Assembly (NCBI GenBank): GCA_023248415.1
Contig: JAHFEP010000167.1
Location: 1 to 6,435 of the forward strand
Reading direction: 5' to 3'
DNA: 6,435 bases
DNA from: Nitrospirota bacterium
GTDB taxonomy: Bacteria > Nitrospirota > CAKKRA01 > 9FT-COMBO-42-15
Shown here: piece after piece, positions 1 through 6,013 of the stretch
How the letters are laid out: the number at the start of each line of letters is the position of its first letter
Numbering within the stretch: position 1 is the stretch's first letter
Program-made: the position numbers and the translations under genes
The notes under the pieces: generated by a model
Databases searched by the model: none
The model's input: only the letters and a program-made list of their open reading frames with translations
What the model was told of the DNA's origin: nothing

Positions 1-2
1 AG

Positions 3-575
3 ACTACTACCATAGGCAAGCTGGCATATAGATATAAGAAAGAGGGCAAGGATGTGCTCCTTGCTGCCGGCGATACATTCAGGGCTGCTGCCATTGAACA
101 GCTTGAGGCATGGGGTAAACGTGTTGGCGCTGATGTAATAAGGCAGAAGCCAGGGGCAGACCCATCAGCAGTTGCCTTTGATGCAGTTTCTGCTGCAAAG
201 CAGAGGGGAACGGATATTCTTATTATTGATACTGCAGGAAGGCTTCATACAAAGGTAAATCTTATGGAGGAATTAAAAAAGATTAAAAGGGTTATTGGAA
301 ATGTCCTGCCTGGGGCGCCCCATGAAACACTTCTTGTTTTAGATGCAACTACCGGACAGAATGCAATCTCGCAGGCAAGGCTCTTTAATGAAGGCATCGG
401 CGTAAGCGGTTTAATAATAGCAAAGCTGGACGGCACTGCAAAAGGCGGAATTGCAATTGGAATAGTTGATGAATTTAAGATGCCGATTAGGATGATAGGC
501 ATGGGCGAAGGCATGGATGACCTGATAGACTTTAATGCTGATAGGTTTGTGGATGCCCTGTTTGCTAAAGAATAG
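3..575 (+). CDS. ftsY: Signal recognition particle receptor FtsY, C-terminal GTPase part (5' end outside window)
   Basis: FtsY is the membrane-associated SRP receptor; its GTPase (NG) domain pairs with Ffh to deliver ribosomes making membrane proteins to the translocon. The reading frame is open from the first base, so the gene is cut by the window edge; the GTG at 54 is internal, not a start. The 190 visible residues begin inside the P-loop region (TTIGKLA at visible residues 1-7) and continue with DTFRAAA (24-30), DTAGRL (76-81), LDATTGQNA, AKLDGTAKGG (from residue 140) and the closing GMGEGMDDLIDF...FVDALF, the usual FtsY C-terminus. The closing motif and the absence of a methionine-rich M domain exclude Ffh; the IEQL and GQNA variants favour FtsY over FlhF. 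The guanine-specificity motif reads AKLD where TKLD is more usual, a mild change. The stop codon overlaps the convergent cyclase gene by 11 bp, leaving no room for a separate terminator between them. Confidence 0.96.
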   Translation, partial: TTTIGKLAYRYKKEGKDVLLAAGDTFRAAAIEQLEAWGKRVGADVIRQKPGADPSAVAFDAVSAAKQRGTDILIIDTAGRLHTKVNLMEELKKIKRVIGNVLPGAPHETLLVLDATTGQNAISQARLFNEGIGVSGLIIAKLDGTAKGGIAIGIVDEFKMPIRMIGMGEGMDDLIDFNADRFVDALFAKE

Positions 576-2676
576 CTGTTAGTCCATTCGTCCCATTCAT
601 AGTTAATGAAAGGGGATTGGAATTATAATTACCTGCAATATCCGGTGAGTAGGATATAACCCTGTTTTTGCCCTGCGTTTTTGCTGCATACATTGCCCTG
701 TCTGCATTATTTATAAGCTCAAGCATCTCATTAGCATCATTAGGGTATGCGGCTAAGCCGAGGCTGATGGTAAATTCGCCTTTCGGCTGTGTCTCTTCCA
801 TTGGATAATAGGTCTTCTCAACCTCTTTTCTTATCCTCTCTGCAATTATGTTTGCCTCGTCCTTTTCTGTTTGCGGCAGAATCACGGCAAACTCCTCGCC
901 TCCGAATCTTGCCACAACATCCATTGTCCTTACAGCATTTCTAATGCATGATGATGTAATCCTCAGGCCTTCATCACCGACAAGGTGGCCGTTCATATCA
1001 TTATAATTTTTGAAATTATCTATATCCAGAATTATGAGAGAGAGCGGATACTTATACCTTTTTGACCTCTCAATCTCTTCTGTAAGACGCTCCTGAAAAT
1101 ACCTGCGGTTCAGCAGTTCAGTAAGCGGGTCTGTAATAGATATCTTCTTTAATACCTCTGACTTGTTATAATATTCAGAACGTTCAATTGCTATTGATGC
1201 ATGTGTTGCAAAGGAAAGGAGGAGATTTAGATCATCCTCTGAAAACACCTCGCCTGTAATCTTGTCTGAGATATTCAGCACACCGACAATCCTTGAATTA
1301 ATCTTTAATGGAATAGAGATGAATGAACGCGTCTTATATCGCGGCCGGCTCTTCTTTCCAAAACGTTCGTCTCTCTCAATATCCTCTACAATAATGGGCT
1401 GCCCTTCCTTTAGCACCCATCCTGCAATCCCTTCACCCGGCTTTATTCTGAACTGCTCAACTATCTTTTCATTGAATCCCTTTGTTGCCTTTATAGCAAG
1501 TTCAAGCTTTTCTTCGTCATAGATCATCAAAGAACCCTGTGATGCCTTTGTCAGCTCTGTTGATTTTTCAAGTATAATCTGCAGGAGTTTTTCAAAGTCA
1601 AGTGTAGAGCCGACTGCCTTGTTTACCTCCATCAGGATAGAGAGGTTTTTAAGCTTTTCCTGAAGCTCAGACTTTAATTTCAGGTTCTCAAGGACAAGGG
1701 CAACCTGATTGCAGAAGGATGCAATTATCCCTTTATCATCATCTGACATATCAGTGTTGAATATGGCTATCAATCCGCTGACACCCTCTCCTTTAAAAAG
1801 AGGGAATATGTGAAGCGATTGAATCTCTGCAGGAAGGCCTGTTTCCATAATTTCAAATCTGTTTTTTGTAGAGATTGCCTTATGCTCCTTCATGACTTGG
1901 CCGAAGATGCCCTTTTTTGCATCTGTTGTGTAATTTAAAACAAGCTCCTCCTCCTGGCCGAATGATGTCTTGGTCTTGAATATTCCTTCATCCTCTGCCC
2001 AAAGCATTATGGACGCTGTATTAACATCAAAGAGTATCCCGAGTACATTTAGTATCATGCCGTATATCTCATAATGGGGAATATCAAAGCTCAGATCAGT
2101 GCTGACATTAAAGAGCGTCAAAAGCTGTGAGAATTTGTGCTTGAATATATTATGTGAGTATGTATTCTTCAGCATATTGTTTGCGCTGGTATAGATATAC
2201 CTGCACGCAAGTTTTAAGGACATGCTGTCGCTGAATTTGAGGTCTTTGTTAAGGCCGAGAATCCGAGCCCTGTCTATTCCAATGGCATCTATATTTTTTA
2301 TAAAGGCTGTAAAGTCTTTGTAAGAAAAGAATGTATGTCCGCCTAATATTACTATCTGATATTTTCCGTCAAGTATAACAGGTATTGCAAAGCTGTATAG
2401 ATTGGCATGGCATCTGAATAGAAACGGCTCTTTTTTTCTGACTGCTTCTTTTATGCTCTTGCCGCAGTAGTCATTACACAGCGATGCGCCTATTGCAGTC
2501 TCTTTTACAATCCTGCATATATTGTTCTCATTGCTGGGACGGCATAGCAGCTTTCCGTCGGCATCTGAAATTGATATTTCATATCCAATTATGGAGGAGA
2601 GGCTGTCCTGCACCTGCAGATAGGTGGATATTTCTAATAGGTCTGTTAAAGATTGTGGAGAAGTGATATAATTCAT
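565..2676 (-). CDS. Diguanylate cyclase with PocR and two GAF sensor domains (PocR-GAF-GAF-GGDEF)
   Basis: Predicted cytoplasmic sensor enzyme making cyclic di-GMP from two GTP; no signal peptide or membrane segment is visible. Numbering from the ATG at 2676 (703 aa): a PocR-type ligand-binding domain spans about residues 10-165, with the family's spaced cysteines (C54 in ICR, C67, C89 in CHANLYSFAIPV, plus C71) and a GG near 112. GAF1 follows at about 180-330, a short helical linker (LKSELQEKLKNL), GAF2 at about 350-500, and GGDEF at about 515-675. The GGDEF domain has DPLTELLNRRYF, the metal-binding DIDNFKNYND, a catalytic GGEEF at 592-596, and RTMD five residues before it, an intact product-inhibition I-site. 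Activity with feedback control is therefore expected. A GTG at 2706 would add ten residues but has no ribosome binding site; the ATG at 2676 is preferred because it sits just before the PocR homology, although its own Shine-Dalgarno is also poor. The ligand is unknown. The gene stands alone and diverges from uvrB. Confidence 0.93.
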   Translation of the reverse strand: MNYITSPQSLTDLLEISTYLQVQDSLSSIIGYEISISDADGKLLCRPSNENNICRIVKETAIGASLCNDYCGKSIKEAVRKKEPFLFRCHANLYSFAIPVILDGKYQIVILGGHTFFSYKDFTAFIKNIDAIGIDRARILGLNKDLKFSDSMSLKLACRYIYTSANNMLKNTYSHNIFKHKFSQLLTLFNVSTDLSFDIPHYEIYGMILNVLGILFDVNTASIMLWAEDEGIFKTKTSFGQEEELVLNYTTDAKKGIFGQVMKEHKAISTKNRFEIMETGLPAEIQSLHIFPLFKGEGVSGLIAIFNTDMSDDDKGIIASFCNQVALVLENLKLKSELQEKLKNLSILMEVNKAVGSTLDFEKLLQIILEKSTELTKASQGSLMIYDEEKLELAIKATKGFNEKIVEQFRIKPGEGIAGWVLKEGQPIIVEDIERDERFGKKSRPRYKTRSFISIPLKINSRIVGVLNISDKITGEVFSEDDLNLLLSFATHASIAIERSEYYNKSEVLKKISITDPLTELLNRRYFQERLTEEIERSKRYKYPLSLIILDIDNFKNYNDMNGHLVGDEGLRITSSCIRNAVRTMDVVARFGGEEFAVILPQTEKDEANIIAERIRKEVEKTYYPMEETQPKGEFTISLGLAAYPNDANEMLELINNADRAMYAAKTQGKNRVISYSPDIAGNYNSNPLSLTMNGTNGLTAIL

Positions 2677-2789
2677 AATATTTTCAACTTTAAAGTGTAT
2701 TAACACTACTACAATTTTGGATATTGTTCAAGAGGAAACTATAACCCTGTGACAGCATATATGAATCCACTATTATCCTATGTTATATT

Positions 2790-2806
2790 AGCAATATCAA
2801 TGCCAA
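2790..2806 (-). promoter_or_regulatory. Candidate sigma-54 (-24/-12) promoter for the PocR-GGDEF cyclase gene
   Basis: On the minus strand the sequence reads TTGGCAT-TGATA-TTGCT. This matches the sigma-54 consensus TTGGCAC-N5-TTGCW at all positions but the C after GGCA, and has exactly ten bases between the invariant GG and GC. It points toward the cyclase; the predicted start is near 2779, giving a leader of about 100 nt to the ATG at 2676. If real, the gene would need an enhancer-binding activator. This is a single motif match, so chance remains possible. Confidence 0.45.
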
Positions 2807-2827
2807 AACCTAACATATTGAAATTAT

Positions 2828-2833
2828 TATAAT
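2828..2833 (+). promoter_or_regulatory. Candidate sigma-70 -10 box for uvrB
   Basis: A perfect TATAAT lies 87 bases before the uvrB start codon. No good -35 is present: with 16-18 base spacing one finds only AAACCT, AAAACC or CAAAAC. TTGAAA at 2818-2823 is too close to serve as its partner. The surroundings are AT-rich and nearly symmetrical (ATTATA also occurs on the other strand), so direction is not certain. Confidence 0.35.
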
Positions 2834-2866
2834 TTGGAAAGGGTGTTAGGAGCAAGATTTTCCAAA
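2833..2866. repeat. Inverted repeat TTTGGAAA-N18-TTTCCAAA in the divergent spacer
   Basis: TTTGGAAA at 2833-2840 is repeated in reverse complement at 2859-2866 with 18 bases between. It lies just downstream of the candidate uvrB -10 box and about 70 bases upstream of the start predicted from the sigma-54-like element. It could be a paired binding site for a regulator of either gene; no known operator is recognised. Confidence 0.35.
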
Positions 2867-2891
2867 AATGGGAAATTTACAGGATAAAATA

Positions 2892-2913
2892 GGAAAAACT
2901 TTTCCCAAGGGAA
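2892..2913. repeat. Overlapping palindromes covering the uvrB ribosome binding site
   Basis: Two near-contiguous palindromes overlap: GGAAAA-AC-TTTTCC at 2892-2905 and TTCCC-AA-GGGAA at 2902-2913. The second contains the uvrB Shine-Dalgarno AAGGGA, seven bases before the ATG. The spacing is tight for an RNA hairpin, so a protein operator is as likely as a translational switch. It does not match the classic SOS box CTGT-N8-ACAG or the GAAC-N4-GTTC form. Confidence 0.3.
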
Positions 2914-2919
2914 TATATT

Positions 2920-4926
2920 ATGAATTTTAAGCTTATTTCAGATTTTAAGCCCCGTGGTGACCAGCAGAAGGCAATTGATGGTCTTACAGATGGTGTATTA
3001 AAGGACATCAGGCACCAGACGCTCCTTGGCGTTACAGGCTCTGGCAAGACCTTTACAATGGCAAATGTAATTGCCAATGTGAATAAACCTGCGCTTGTGA
3101 TTGTCCACAACAAGACTTTGGCTGCACAGCTCTTTAATGAATTCAAGACATTCTTCCCTGAAAATGCTGTTGAATATTTTGTCAGCTATTATGACTATTA
3201 CCAGCCTGAGGCATATTTACCGCAGACAGATACATACATAGAAAAAGACTCATCCATAAATGATGCAATAGACAGGATGAGGCATTCTGCAACATCATCT
3301 CTGTTTGAAAGGAATGATGTTGTTATTGTTGCCTCTGTATCATGCATATACGGCCTCGGCTCTCCAGAGGCATATCACAATATGCTTTTATTTATTGAAG
3401 AAGGGGTGGAGACAGACAGGGACAGGATATTATCAAAGCTAATTGAGATTTTGTATGAAAGAAATGACATTGATTTTCACAGAGGCACATTCAGGGTGCG
3501 GGGAGATATCATAGAGATATTCCCTGCTGCATCTTATGATAACTGCATCAGGATAGAGATGTTTGGCGATACTGTTGAGGCTATTTATGAAATTGACCCT
3601 TTAAGAGGCCAGATATTAAAGCGTCTGCCAAAGATAGCAATATATCCAAACAGCCATTATGTTACACCAAGGCACAGGCTTGAACTTGCCATGGAAGGAA
3701 TTAAGAGGGAGCTGTCTGACAGGATAAAATATTTTGAAGACAGAAATATGCTAATTGAGGCGCAGAGGATTGACCAGAGGACAAGCTTTGATTTGGAGAT
3801 GATTAAGGAAATCGGATACTGCCACGGCATAGAAAATTATTCAAGGCATTTAAGCGGCAGAAAAGAGGGCGAGCCGCCGCCAACGTTGATTGATTATTTT
3901 CCAAAGAACTCATTAATTATAATAGATGAAAGCCATGTAACAATACCGCAGATTGGAGGGATGTGGGCAGGCGACAGGTCAAGAAAGAAGAACCTCGTTG
4001 AATTTGGCTTCAGGCTTCCGTCTGCTTATGACAACAGGCCGTTGACCTTTGTGGAGTTTGAGAAGGTTGTAAATCAGGTAGTCTATGTATCTGCTACACC
4101 ATGCCCCTATGAGCTTAAAAATAGCGAAGGAAGGATTGTAGAGCAAATTATCAGGCCGACAGGATTGATGGACCCGAAGATTACTGTAAAGCCAGCTTCA
4201 ACACAGGTGGATGACCTTCTTACAGAGATAAGAAAGAGGGTTGAAAAGAAAGAGCGCGTGCTTGTTACAACGCTCACAAAGAGGATGGCAGAAGACTTGA
4301 CAGAATATTATCATGACATCGGCATCCGCGTTCAGTACCTTCATTCAGAGATAGAAACACTTGACAGGGTAGAGATAATCAGAAATCTCCGCGCAGGCGA
4401 ATTTGATGTCCTGATTGGGATAAACCTTTTAAGGGAAGGGCTTGACCTGCCAGAGGTCTCTCTTGTAGCAATCCTTGATGCAGATAAAGAAGGATTCCTT
4501 CGCTCCTTCCGCTCCTTGATTCAGACAGCAGGCCGTGCAGCAAGGAATGTATCAGGCGAGGTAATTATGTATGCAGATACACTTACCAATTCTATCAAGC
4601 AGGCAATAGACGAAACAGAGCGGAGGAGAAAGATTCAGATGGAATATAATAAGGCAAATAATATTACGCCTGAGAGCATAAAGAAAGGTATTTATGATGT
4701 GCTAAGCGATATTGCAGAAAAGGACTATTATACAGTGCCATTAGTAAGGGAGAATGAGGCAGAGTATATACCGGATACAGAGATACCAGCAATAATCAAG
4801 AGCCTTGAAAAGGAGATGAAGGACGCAGCAAAAAAGATGGAATTTGAAAAGGCAGCAGAACTCCGCAACAGGATAAAGGCTTTGACAGAACAAAAGCGTC
4901 TGTCCCCTCTTTCATATTTTCCTTAA
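2920..4926 (+). CDS. uvrB: Excinuclease ABC subunit B (UvrB)
   Basis: UvrB is the damage-verifying helicase-like subunit of nucleotide excision repair; UvrA loads it and it recruits UvrC for incision. At 668 aa it has normal family length and looks complete. Visible motifs: Walker A GVTGSGKT at 37-44; the strand-clamping beta-hairpin YDYYQPEAYLP at 91-101; CHGIENYSRHLSGR at 301-314; the Walker B DESH at 336-339; SATP at 391-394; LREGLDLPEVSL at 504-515; the arginine-finger motif QTAGRAARN at 535-543; and a C-terminal UVR motif at about 624-658 for UvrC contact. Small departures from the commonest sequence are SATPCPYE for SATPGPYE and QTAGRAARN for QTIGRAARN, neither at a catalytic residue. 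The ATG at 2920 has AAGGGA seven bases upstream and starts at the expected residue. It stands alone, without uvrA or uvrC beside it. Confidence 0.98.
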   Translation: MNFKLISDFKPRGDQQKAIDGLTDGVLKDIRHQTLLGVTGSGKTFTMANVIANVNKPALVIVHNKTLAAQLFNEFKTFFPENAVEYFVSYYDYYQPEAYLPQTDTYIEKDSSINDAIDRMRHSATSSLFERNDVVIVASVSCIYGLGSPEAYHNMLLFIEEGVETDRDRILSKLIEILYERNDIDFHRGTFRVRGDIIEIFPAASYDNCIRIEMFGDTVEAIYEIDPLRGQILKRLPKIAIYPNSHYVTPRHRLELAMEGIKRELSDRIKYFEDRNMLIEAQRIDQRTSFDLEMIKEIGYCHGIENYSRHLSGRKEGEPPPTLIDYFPKNSLIIIDESHVTIPQIGGMWAGDRSRKKNLVEFGFRLPSAYDNRPLTFVEFEKVVNQVVYVSATPCPYELKNSEGRIVEQIIRPTGLMDPKITVKPASTQVDDLLTEIRKRVEKKERVLVTTLTKRMAEDLTEYYHDIGIRVQYLHSEIETLDRVEIIRNLRAGEFDVLIGINLLREGLDLPEVSLVAILDADKEGFLRSFRSLIQTAGRAARNVSGEVIMYADTLTNSIKQAIDETERRRKIQMEYNKANNITPESIKKGIYDVLSDIAEKDYYTVPLVRENEAEYIPDTEIPAIIKSLEKEMKDAAKKMEFEKAAELRNRIKALTEQKRLSPLSYFP

Positions 4927-4969
4927 AGCAAGCCTTGTGCAGGGTGTAGACGCAATCGTTACTTCCTGC

Positions 4970-5032
4970 TGTTAAACCATAGAGTTTATAAACCATTTCG
5001 TCAATCTGTCGCTCAAGGGCGGAGGTGTCGGC
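4970..5032 (-). pseudogene. C-terminal remnant of an Eco57I-type N6-adenine DNA methylase/restriction enzyme
   Basis: On the minus strand this stretch encodes ADTSALERQ followed by IDEMVYKLYGLT. This is the recognisable tail of large class I SAM-dependent N6-adenine methylases and type IIG restriction-modification proteins, which usually end close to a (D/E)xLVYxLYGLTEEE motif. Only about 21 codons remain. The frame stays open upstream for a few codons into a hairpin repeat and then meets a stop at about 5063-5065; downstream the homology ends at 4970 and the frame runs on without meaning into the uvrB 3' end. There is no methylase catalytic motif (NPPY) anywhere nearby. It is a relic, not a gene. 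Confidence 0.65.
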
Positions 5033-5042
5033 ATTTTTTATT

Positions 5043-5062
5043 TCCCCTCTATTAAGAGGGGA
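5043..5062. repeat. Hairpin repeat, TCCCCTCT stem with ATTA loop
   Basis: TCCCCTCT at 5043-5050 pairs perfectly with AGAGGGGA at 5055-5062 around a four-base loop, followed by GATTAAGGGG, which echoes the stem. It sits between uvrB and the DUF1016 gene. A U-tract is missing on both strands, so it is not a standard intrinsic terminator, although it could slow readthrough from either side. The form resembles dispersed REP-like intergenic elements. Confidence 0.5.
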
Positions 5063-5086
5063 TTAAGGGGTGTGTCCTTCATGAAA

Positions 5087-5151
5087 TGTCAATTTCGGTG
5101 TCCCCATTGGCTGCGGATATTCCGTTAATATAAAGAAGCGTCTTTGTTATT
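5087..5151 (-). repeat. 65-bp direct repeat, copy A
   Basis: This matches 6155-6219 without gaps at 53 of 65 positions, including 17 identical bases at one end (TGTCAATTTCGGTGTCC). Both copies lie in the same orientation on either side of the DUF1016 gene. On the minus strand copy A is inside a 26-codon open frame (5159-5079) beginning MGEITKTLLYING and ending DTEIDIS, with an AGAGG four bases before its ATG; the ATG overlaps the end of DUF1016. The homologous frame of copy B gives a similar peptide with mostly conservative changes. Whether this is a coding relic or a non-coding dispersed element is open. Confidence 0.6.
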
Positions 5152-6013
5152 TCGCCCATTGCCCCTCTAAAAGATGCAATGATTTTATTTTTCTCACAAG
5201 CTCTTTTTCGGATGGAAGCGCAAGCTTGTATTTTGAAGCAAATATCTTATTGTTTAAATTTCCCAGAACATATTTTGCAAAAATCTCGTCTTTACGGCCC
5301 ATTTCAAGAAGAAATTTTTGCAGATTGTCCATTATAGCCTGCTCAAGATGACTTTCAGTGTAAATGGTTTCCTCTTTTAGATTGAGAAATTCCAGAACAT
5401 AAGGGTCTTTAATGGCATCTTCAGGAGTTTCTATAATATGTCCTCTTTTTGCAAGCCTCATTACTGCCTGAGTATCCTTGCTCAGAGATAACCTCTCAAA
5501 AAGCTGAGAATTGATCTGCCGTTTCAGTTCACGAAACGACCAGTTATTATTCACTGCCTCCTGTTCATAGAATGCACGGGCAAGAGGATTTTCAACGCTC
5601 AATAGTTCGCAATAGTGAGACCAGTAAAGCATAGGGTCAAATTTGGCAGACGGTGCCTGTCGAATTCCAGCTTTGTGAGATACCATATCGGATTTTAAAG
5701 ATTTGGCAGACACTGTCTGCCAAATTGGGAAGCTGATATAGAATGCTCTTATATTCCTCAAATTTCTTTCCGAAAACCCTCTGCCGAATTTGGCAGTCAT
5801 ATCTTTTGAAAGCCTTTTTATCAGTTCTTCTCCATACCCTGCTCGTGCCTTGCCTTTCTGCTCAAACTCAACTATCTCCCTGCCGATTTCATGATATGCA
5901 AGCACCTGAGTCTTATTAATCTGACGAACTGCAGTAGCTCTTGCAGATTGGATAATATCCGCAAGACGTTTAATTAGCGTGGTATATTTGTTCGGCGATA
6001 TTTCTTTAGACAA
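5147..6013 (-). CDS. DUF1016/YhcG-family protein lacking the PDDEXK nuclease core
   Basis: Full-length members have an N-terminal DUF1016_N domain and a C-terminal PDDEXK-type nuclease domain and often sit near restriction-modification genes. Numbering from ATG 6031 (294 aa): the N-domain covers about 15-180, with ARATAVRQINKTQVLAYHEIG, GYGEELIKRLSKDM, RGFSERNLRNIRAFY and WSHYCELL...ENPLARAFYEQEA. The C-domain begins normally (DPYVLEFLNL, LEQAIMDNLQKFLLEMGR ending at 246) and then jumps to KDEIFAKYVL...NNKIFASKYKLALPSEKELV, the usual end. The intervening 80 or so residues, which carry the FYIDLVFYN and LIDLKIG catalytic strands in relatives, are absent without a frameshift. Residues 104-133 are three ten-residue repeats. 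The start chosen is TTG at 6013, because GGGAGG lies five bases before it; ATG 6031 has its only purine-rich stretch abutting it. It is probably inactive as a nuclease, but might still bind a partner. Confidence 0.85.
   Translation of the reverse strand: MSKEISPNKYTTLIKRLADIIQSARATAVRQINKTQVLAYHEIGREIVEFEQKGKARAGYGEELIKRLSKDMTAKFGRGFSERNLRNIRAFYISFPIWQTVSAKSLKSDMVSHKAGIRQAPSAKFDPMLYWSHYCELLSVENPLARAFYEQEAVNNNWSFRELKRQINSQLFERLSLSKDTQAVMRLAKRGHIIETPEDAIKDPYVLEFLNLKEETIYTESHLEQAIMDNLQKFLLEMGRKDEIFAKYVLGNLNNKIFASKYKLALPSEKELVRKIKSLHLLEGQWAK
5641..5730 (-). repeat. Three 30-bp tandem units inside the DUF1016 gene, one a 25-bp perfect palindrome
   Basis: Units start at 5641, 5671 and 5701. At 5701-5725, ATTTGGCAGACA and TGTCTGCCAAAT form a perfect inverted repeat around a single C. 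The 5641-5665 unit matches it at 20 of 25 bases with a decayed palindrome; the middle unit, 5671-5695, matches at 13 of 25. In the protein they give WQTVSAK, SDMVSHK and RQAPSAK at residues 104, 114 and 124, an exact ten-residue period. Family members I know usually go from QTxSA almost directly to WSHYCELL, so this is an expanded linker. Confidence 0.7.

Noticed and set aside
54..56. GTG as the start of the ftsY reading frame
   Set aside because: The frame is open to the window edge and the residues before it (TTIGKLA) belong to the conserved GTPase domain, so the true start lies outside the window.
1262..1522. Plus-strand ORF inside the cyclase gene
   Set aside because: It is antisense to a well-conserved GAF domain and has a low-complexity serine/phenylalanine composition typical of shadow frames.
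2818..2823. TTGAAA as a -35 box for uvrB
   Set aside because: Only four bases separate it from TATAAT, and no -10 box lies 16-18 bases downstream.
2761..2832. A 23-codon plus-strand ORF in the spacer before uvrB (MNPLLSYVILAIS...)
   Set aside because: No ribosome binding site, extreme AT bias, and it overlaps the sigma-54-like and TATAAT elements; most likely chance.
2877..3146. Minus-strand ORF over the start of uvrB
   Set aside because: It overlaps the conserved Walker A region of uvrB and shows no recognisable domain.
4796..4996. A 66-codon minus-strand ORF starting at the internal ATG of the methylase remnant
   Set aside because: Only its first nine codons resemble anything; the rest is antisense to the end of uvrB and has no coding character.
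5043..5062. Hairpin as a rho-independent terminator for uvrB
   Set aside because: It is followed by ATTAAGGGG, not a T-run, and the only A/T run lies on its other side in the wrong orientation for either strand.
5786..5798. AATTTGGCAGTCA as a fourth copy of the DUF1016 palindrome
   Set aside because: It matches only one arm, is off the 30-bp period, and encodes the conserved MTAKFGRGF segment, so coincidence is likelier.
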